Shown: piece by piece, positions 58,661-64,000 of the stretch
Numbering within the stretch: position 1 is the stretch's first letter
Layout of the letters: the number at the start of each line of letters is the position of its first letter
NCBI RefSeq assembly: GCF_016862075.1
Contig: NZ_BOMG01000082.1
Coordinates: 62,001 to 126,000, forward strand
DNA from: Actinoplanes couchii
Lineage (GTDB): Bacteria > Actinomycetota > Actinomycetes > Mycobacteriales > Micromonosporaceae
Direction: 5' to 3'
DNA length: 64,000 nt
The notes under the pieces: generated by a model
What the model was told of the DNA's origin: nothing
Database searches by the model: none
Seen by the model: only the letters and a program-made list of their open reading frames with translations
Translations under genes and position numbers: made by a program

Positions 58661-59755
58661 GTGAGTGACCGCCTGAGCATGATCGACTTGTTCGCGGGAT
58701 GCGGCGGTATGACCGTCGGGTTCAAGCGCGAAGGCTTCGATCCCGTCATGTCCGTCGAATGGGACCGCGCGGCCGCTGCCACTTACGCTGCGAACTTCGG
58801 TGAGGGTCATACCCACTGGGGTGACATCGAGAAGGTTCCCGACAGTGAGATCCCCCCTGCCCAGGTGATCATCGGAGGGCCGCCCTGCCAGGGCTTCTCC
58901 AACCTCGGCAGCAAGGATGTGGACGACCCGCGTAACACGTTGTGGAAGCAGTACTTACGCTTCGTCGTCAAGGCGCGCCCCGAGGTCTTCGTCATCGAGA
59001 ACGTCGAGCGGTTCTCCCGAGCCAGCGAGTTCCAGCTCCTGCTGGCCGAGGCCGATCACGGCATGATCAAGGACTACAAGCTCACACCCGGTGTACTCCT
59101 GGCTGCAGACTATGGCGTGGCGCAACGCCGGCCTCGTACGATCGTCATCGGATCCCGCATCGGTGAGATCCCGCTGCCGAAGCCGACCCACGCCAAGGTC
59201 CCGACCGGCGAGCTGAAGCCGTGGGAGACGGTGCGCAGCCGAATCGCGGGAATCGACCCGCACCCGACGACGACCGAGCTCCCCGACTCGACGACCGAAT
59301 ACTTCGGCGAGCGGATCCGGGGCGAGTTCAAGGGCACCGACATCCACTTCGGCCGCCAGCCGACCGCGATGTCCCTGGAACGCTACGACCACATCCCGCC
59401 GGGCGGCGGCCGCTTCAACCTCCCGGACCACCTGCTGTCCCGGTGCTGGCGCGAGAAGAAGACCGGTACGACCGACGTCATGGGCCGGATGCGTTGGGAC
59501 GCCCCGTCCCTGACGATCCGAACGGAGTTCTTCAAACCGGAGAAAGGCCAGTACCTGCACCCCCAGTGGGAAGAGGATCCGGAGCGCAGAGTCAACCGGG
59601 TCATCACCCATTACGAGGCGTCACTCCTGCAGGACTTCCCCAAGGAGTACCTGTGGTGCGGTTCCAAAACGGAGATCGCCAAACAGATCGGCAACGCGGT
59701 CCCGTCCGGTCTCGCCGCCGCCATCGCCAGGCACCTCAAGGGCTACCTGAACTGA
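58661..59755 (+). CDS. DNA (cytosine-5) methyltransferase
   Basis: 364-residue Dcm-type enzyme: motif I MIDLFAGCGGMTVGFKREGF, motif IV GGPPCQGFSNLG with catalytic Cys76, motif VI VFVIENVERF, motif VIII QRRPRTIVIG, a target-recognition domain (about 190-290), motifs IX-X YLWCGSKTEIAKQIGNAVPSGLAAAIA. All catalytic motifs intact. It may be the old partner of the decayed NgoMIV-type nuclease upstream, or belong with the ATPase-helicase 80 bp downstream on the same strand, or both. GTG 58661 appears to be read from a leaderless message. Confidence 0.92.
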   Translation: MSDRLSMIDLFAGCGGMTVGFKREGFDPVMSVEWDRAAAATYAANFGEGHTHWGDIEKVPDSEIPPAQVIIGGPPCQGFSNLGSKDVDDPRNTLWKQYLRFVVKARPEVFVIENVERFSRASEFQLLLAEADHGMIKDYKLTPGVLLAADYGVAQRRPRTIVIGSRIGEIPLPKPTHAKVPTGELKPWETVRSRIAGIDPHPTTTELPDSTTEYFGERIRGEFKGTDIHFGRQPTAMSLERYDHIPPGGGRFNLPDHLLSRCWREKKTGTTDVMGRMRWDAPSLTIRTEFFKPEKGQYLHPQWEEDPERRVNRVITHYEASLLQDFPKEYLWCGSKTEIAKQIGNAVPSGLAAAIARHLKGYLN

Positions 59756-59825
59756 GTTCCGGTCGGAGCCTGCGCTGCAGCCAGGCTCGACACAGTCCGG
59801 GAACATCGATCGGGGCAGGCGTGGC

Positions 59826-59831
59826 GATAAT
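59826..59831 (+). promoter_or_regulatory. Putative -10 element of the ATPase-helicase gene (leaderless)
   Basis: GATAAT ends 6 nt before GTG 59838 and no Shine-Dalgarno is present. Same arrangement as at the methyltransferase upstream. Confidence 0.45.
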
Positions 59832-59837
59832 GGTTCC

Positions 59838-62800
59838 GTGACAGGCTTCACCTCATGGGATGAACCGGATGCGGGTCTCAGGGCCTGGATCGAGGCGCAA
59901 CGGGCCAGGATGCTGGCGGCATATGTAGCCGACCCGGCGCTGGTACGAGAGCATGCCGCGCAGGAGGACAGTTTCCGGACCGGCGGCTATTCGCAGCGGC
60001 AGGTACTCGAACTCGTGCAGAACGCAGCCGACGCCCTACGGCGTTCGCATCATCGTGGCCGCGTGGAGGTCGCCATCGTCGGCGACATGCTGTACTGCGC
60101 GAACGAGGGGGCTCCATTCACCCGGGAAGGGCTCGAGGCGGTCACCCACGCCTATCTCAGCGACAAACGCGGGGATGACATCGGCCGGTTCGGCCTCGGG
60201 TTCAAATCGATTCTGGGCGTCACCGACGCACCTTTGGTGCTAAGTCGTTCGGTGTCCTTCTCGTTCAGTGCCCAGAGCAGTCGACAGGTTCTTGCAGAGA
60301 TCGCTCCTACGGCGCGGAGATATCCCGTGCTGCGGTTACCCGCGCTCGTCGACGCGACTGCCGAGATGGATGCCGATCCGGTTCTGGCCGAATTCGGCTC
60401 GTGGGCTCAGACCATCGTGCGGTTGCCGTTGGTCGGTGATGTCGACCGCCTGATCGAGGGCATGCGCTCCTTCCCGCGCGAGTTCATGCTGTTCGCACCC
60501 TTCGTGTCGAAGCTGGCGATCAGGCTCGCGGATGACGGAGCCTTCGAGTTCGGCTGCGAGCAACTCGACGATCATCGTTATCGGTTGACGGGAGTCGATG
60601 GAATTCCCTCGGATTGGATGGTGTGGCATCGCGGGTATCGTCCGTCAGAGGAGGCCTTGGCTGAGGTCAGCGAAACGACCCGTCGTCCCGAGGTGACGTT
60701 GTCGTACGCTGCTCCGCTTGACGACACGCAACAGTTGGGTCGCTTCTGGGCCTATTTCCCACTGCTCGACACCACATCGGCTCGGGGCGTCTTCAACGCT
60801 CCTTGGCAGGTGACCGACGACCGCACCAACCTGCTGCCCGGACGCTTCAACGACGAGTTGCTCGAGGTGGCGGCCGATCTGCTGGTGAGTTCGCTGCCAT
60901 ACCTGAATTCGGCCGAGGACCCGGCTCGGCACTTCGACTACATGCCTGCCCGTGGTCGTGAGACGGACAACTTCGGTGACCACCGCCTGACCGAGTTGGT
61001 CCCCGTGGCTGCCGCCGCGACGGCATGTGTGCCCGATGCCGCGGGAGTGCTGCGGTCACCTGCCTACCTGACCTATCCGAACACCGACCTCCATCTGGAG
61101 TACGCGGGAGTGAAGGCCTGGTCCGATGCGCCGGGTCGGCCGCACCGAAGCCCACACCCCACCTGCTATCGGACGCCGACCCGTCGAGCCCGAATGCGGC
61201 GTCTGGTCCGAGGTGACCTGTCGCAGCCGGCATCCAACGAAATAGATGCATCGCAGTGGCTCGAACACCTGGTCAGCGACGCGAGCGACGAACAGTGTCG
61301 GGCTGCGCTACGGGTCCTGTTCACAGTCGGCGATGACGCACTGCGGCGCGAGCTACGCCGAGCCGCAGTCATTCCCGACAGCGCTGGCACACTGGCGCGC
61401 CTGGACGCGGTCCGCGACATCTTCCTTCACGGCGACCGATTGAGTGCCTCTGTAGGGATTCGGCTGGTCCGGCACTCGTTCGTAGCACTGCCGGAGGTGG
61501 AGGACCAGCTACGGACGCTCGGCTTCACCGACGTCGATCCGAGACTGGAGCTCCGCCGACTATCCGAGATGGCCACGGGCCGTTGGAGCGCACCGGACTG
61601 GCACGGGTTCTGGGACCTGGTGGGAAGGATCAACAACCACGACGCACGGGAGATTCTCACCGAGCACGTCGCCCGGGGAGCCGCATTGAAGGTCCTATGC
61701 CGCGATGGGAGCTGGCAGCACGTCAGCTATACGGTCGTGCCGGGCCTTGTCGACCCGATCGACGAGTCGGTGGCGATCGACTCGGAATTCCATCGTGACC
61801 ACCTGAACCTGCTACGTGCGATCGGCGTGACGATGCTGCCGGTCGTCTCGGCCGTAGTAGCCCAGGATCCCACCCAACTGGAGTATCGACGACTACAGCG
61901 GGTGCGGTTCGTCGAGGATCTAGGCGTTCCACACCGAGACAGGGGCGAGATCGACTTCGTGGAACGTGAAGGTCTCGGACCGCTTCACGTCCTGCGCAGG
62001 TTTGCCGACTCGGGCGACGAGCAGGCTCGGATGACATGGACCAGAGAGCTTCTAGGGTCTGAGGTTCCAGAGGTATGGACCCTGAATCACCCGAATCCCA
62101 AGAGGTTCCCCGCCTATCGAGTGACAGCCCCTCACCTATGGGCGTCGCAGACCTATGGACTGCTCGACACCGCTTGGGGTCCGCGCCAGCCTCACCGTTC
62201 TCTGAATCCCGGCATGAGCCGTATGGCACCGCTCATGCCGGTGGCGGTGTGGGCTGTCGCTGCGAAGCTGGAGACCATCGCGGATCTGAAGGCCGTCCCC
62301 GCCGACATGTGGCGGGAGTTCCTGGATCGCATCCCGACCGGTGGCGATCCCCATCTGCTCGGCGATCTGATCTCCGTGGCTTCCCGTGGCCTTCCGCCCG
62401 ACGAGAAGCCGACAGCCGTGCCGGCGGTTCGTGGCATCGGCTACGACAGCGTGGCGCCCACCGAGTTGCTGATCGCCGTCACTGAGCAGGAGATCCGGAC
62501 CCTGGTCGAGCTGAACCTGCCCTTCGTCGCGGTCGAGGACGAGGGGAGCGTCGAGAGCCTTCATACCGTCTGGGGCTGCCGGGCGGCATCAGGGTTCCTC
62601 CGTGTCGAGATCGTGCCGGAGGAACCCGGTGAGGCCGTCGCCCTACTCGACCGGTTCCGGCGACTGCGGGACTACGCCCGTGGTGCCCTCGACGACTTCG
62701 TACTGATCGCTTGCTCCTCGGTCAGCCGTGTCGTGACCCTGTCCGAGGGGATGGAGTCGCATCCTGAGAGATTCGCCGTCGACAGACGTGCCGTCTACTT

Positions 62801-64000
62801 CGAGCGCATCCTCGACGCGGATCAGCTGCTCGCTGAGATCTCTGGTCATTTCTCCCTGCACCTCAGCGACGCAGACATCCTGCTGGTGCTGCAGGAAGCG
62901 GAGAGTGAACGTGTTCAGACCGCGATCGCACAGGCCCGAGCACTGACCGACCCGGCCGACAAGCTGCTGGCCCTGCTTCCTGTGTCGGTATTGGAGGCGG
63001 CTCTCCCCTCGGGTCTGTTGAGCACCATACGAGCTTCGTCCGCGGACACCGGAGACCGAGGCCTCGCCGAACTGGTCCTGCATGTCCACGGCCATAACGC
63101 GCTGCATCGCCTACGCCGCGACCTCGCGGACAACGGCTTCGACGTACCGGACACGTGGGCGGGCTCAGGCCCCGCTATCGCCTTCGTCCGCCGGTTGGGA
63201 TTTCCCGCCGAGTTCGCCGGCGAACGTGGCCGACAACTGGACTCTGACGTCACGGTGCTCGGTCCTCCCGATCTCAAGCCGTTGCATCCGTATCAACGCG
63301 AGTTGGCCGTCCAGATTCGGCGCCTGGTGTGTACCGCCGCCGAACCCGAGCGTGCACTGCTCTTCCTGCCGACCGGCGCGGGCAAGACGCGAGTGACGGT
63401 GGAGGCACTCGTGGAGACGATCCGGGCACGGGAACTCGGAGGACCCGTGCTCTGGATCGCTCAGAGCGAGGAGCTGTGCGAACAGGCCGTTCAGTCCTGG
63501 ATCACGGTGTGGAGACTGCTCGGCAATCGTCCGCTGCGTCTGTGCCGGCTCTGGGGTGACAACGAGATCACATCCGGTGAATCGGACGCCGAAGTCATCG
63601 TGGCGACCGACGCCAAACTCGATCGCATCCGTGCCCGTTCCGACTACGACTGGTTGCTCACCGCGGCTGCCGTCGTCGTCGACGAGGCTCACGGTGCCAC
63701 AGCGCCCGGTATCACCGCGACACTGCAGTGGCTCGGGATCAACTCCGGGGAGACCGCCCGCCCGTTACTCGGCCTCACCGCGACGCCGTTCCACGGAAAC
63801 GGCAAGACCTCCAACGAGGTGCTGGCTGCGTTGTTCGACAATAGACGCCTCAACGTGCTGGGTGAGGATCCCTACGGCGAATTGCAACGGCTCGGTGTCC
63901 TGGCCGAGGTCCGGCACCGGGTCCTGCCGGGCTCGTCGTACTCCTTCGATGTATCCGAACGGGAGCACATCACGAGGTACGACGACGTTCCGAACACGGT
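59838..64000 (+). CDS. Sacsin/Hsp90-like ATPase fused to DEAH helicase (3' end outside window)
   Basis: At least 1387 residues, frame open without a stop to the window end. N-terminus: GHKL/Hsp90-type nucleotide site with N box LELVQNAADAL (Asn about residue 62) and glycine-rich GDDIGRFGLGFKSILG (about 110-125), as in sacsin-type ATPases. A long middle part (about 300-1160) is of unknown fold. C-terminal SF2 helicase: Walker A LPTGAGKTRVT (Lys about 1183), VVVDEAHG (about 1281-1287), LTATPFHG. Motifs IV-VI and any nuclease lie beyond the window. Codon use is more AT-ending than in neighbouring housekeeping genes. Adjacent to a C5 methyltransferase, so a restriction-like, methylation-guided defence role is likely by inference. 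Confidence 0.85.
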   Translation, partial: MTGFTSWDEPDAGLRAWIEAQRARMLAAYVADPALVREHAAQEDSFRTGGYSQRQVLELVQNAADALRRSHHRGRVEVAIVGDMLYCANEGAPFTREGLEAVTHAYLSDKRGDDIGRFGLGFKSILGVTDAPLVLSRSVSFSFSAQSSRQVLAEIAPTARRYPVLRLPALVDATAEMDADPVLAEFGSWAQTIVRLPLVGDVDRLIEGMRSFPREFMLFAPFVSKLAIRLADDGAFEFGCEQLDDHRYRLTGVDGIPSDWMVWHRGYRPSEEALAEVSETTRRPEVTLSYAAPLDDTQQLGRFWAYFPLLDTTSARGVFNAPWQVTDDRTNLLPGRFNDELLEVAADLLVSSLPYLNSAEDPARHFDYMPARGRETDNFGDHRLTELVPVAAAATACVPDAAGVLRSPAYLTYPNTDLHLEYAGVKAWSDAPGRPHRSPHPTCYRTPTRRARMRRLVRGDLSQPASNEIDASQWLEHLVSDASDEQCRAALRVLFTVGDDALRRELRRAAVIPDSAGTLARLDAVRDIFLHGDRLSASVGIRLVRHSFVALPEVEDQLRTLGFTDVDPRLELRRLSEMATGRWSAPDWHGFWDLVGRINNHDAREILTEHVARGAALKVLCRDGSWQHVSYTVVPGLVDPIDESVAIDSEFHRDHLNLLRAIGVTMLPVVSAVVAQDPTQLEYRRLQRVRFVEDLGVPHRDRGEIDFVEREGLGPLHVLRRFADSGDEQARMTWTRELLGSEVPEVWTLNHPNPKRFPAYRVTAPHLWASQTYGLLDTAWGPRQPHRSLNPGMSRMAPLMPVAVWAVAAKLETIADLKAVPADMWREFLDRIPTGGDPHLLGDLISVASRGLPPDEKPTAVPAVRGIGYDSVAPTELLIAVTEQEIRTLVELNLPFVAVEDEGSVESLHTVWGCRAASGFLRVEIVPEEPGEAVALLDRFRRLRDYARGALDDFVLIACSSVSRVVTLSEGMESHPERFAVDRRAVYFERILDADQLLAEISGHFSLHLSDADILLVLQEAESERVQTAIAQARALTDPADKLLALLPVSVLEAALPSGLLSTIRASSADTGDRGLAELVLHVHGHNALHRLRRDLADNGFDVPDTWAGSGPAIAFVRRLGFPAEFAGERGRQLDSDVTVLGPPDLKPLHPYQRELAVQIRRLVCTAAEPERALLFLPTGAGKTRVTVEALVETIRARELGGPVLWIAQSEELCEQAVQSWITVWRLLGNRPLRLCRLWGDNEITSGESDAEVIVATDAKLDRIRARSDYDWLLTAAAVVVDEAHGATAPGITATLQWLGINSGETARPLLGLTATPFHGNGKTSNEVLAALFDNRRLNVLGEDPYGELQRLGVLAEVRHRVLPGSSYSFDVSEREHITRYDDVPNT

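Noticed and set aside
1-64000. tRNA or rRNA genes and insertion sequences
   Set aside because: No T-loop GTTCRANNC context with a foldable cloverleaf, no rRNA stretches and no transposase motifs were recognised by eye; a covariance-model scan would be needed to exclude a tRNA fully.

Overview
The window reads as chromosome of a filamentous, very high-GC actinomycete. Frequent GTG starts, an ECF19-type SigK/RskA pair, a nickel superoxide dismutase, an LCP cell-wall protein and many secreted polysaccharide-degrading enzymes with CBM5/12 modules and Thr/Pro linkers all fit Micromonosporaceae (an Actinoplanes-like genome is my best guess). This is inference from gene content, not a species assignment. 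No rRNA, tRNA, CRISPR array or intact insertion sequence was seen.

Layout. 1-2.7 kb: the end of an unknown gene, then two tandem GH18 chitinases sharing almost the same chitin-binding module. 2.8-6.8 kb: a small repeat/membrane protein, sigK-rskA, a fasciclin lipoprotein and a membrane sulfite-oxidase-like molybdoenzyme; sigK and the fasciclin gene share one promoter motif. 6.7-10 kb (minus): an electron-transfer operon (Ser-rich exported peptide, ApbE, ferric-reductase-like membrane protein with a frameshift, NuoF-like flavoprotein, ferredoxin). 10.1-12.3 kb (minus): an LCP transferase and a flavin reductase-sodN operon under a SoxR/MerR-like promoter. 12.4-13.8 kb: an RTX-like Ca-binding protein split by a frameshift. 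13.8-16.7 kb (minus): an ECF (YkoEDC-like) transporter with an iron box at its start. 17.3-20.1 kb: a STAND ATPase and a membrane protein. 20.2-27 kb: a heme-acquisition locus around one iron box: htaA-WxL, a DUF916 WxL partner and hmuO leftwards; an exported protein and hmuTUV rightwards.

26.9-30.9 kb (minus): a Type III restriction-modification pair whose Res subunit has lost the usual nuclease residues. 31-39.7 kb: a secreted protein, a DUF4132 protein, a threonine-aldolase-family enzyme, a pectate lyase and a small unknown. 39.7-42.8 kb: a three-gene sugar catabolic operon behind a 16-bp palindrome. 42.9-49.9 kb: assorted genes including a pseudokinase-LamG protein, an ArsR regulator, a roadblock protein, bioY and an M4 metalloprotease. 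50-55.8 kb: a two-component system, an AA10 LPMO coupled to a DUF305 lipoprotein, a PQQ-type propeller and an MFS exporter.

56-64 kb is a defence/restriction island with visibly more A/T-ending codons than the rest: a decayed NgoMIV-type restriction endonuclease, a Vsr endonuclease, a ribbon-helix-helix regulator, a phage-type cytosine methyltransferase whose promoter carries copies of the same 10-bp palindrome found before the regulator, an intact C5 methyltransferase, and a very large protein (running off the window) joining a sacsin/Hsp90-like ATPase fold to a DEAH helicase. The last two genes, both apparently leaderless and tandem, are the best candidate here for an uncharacterised defence system.
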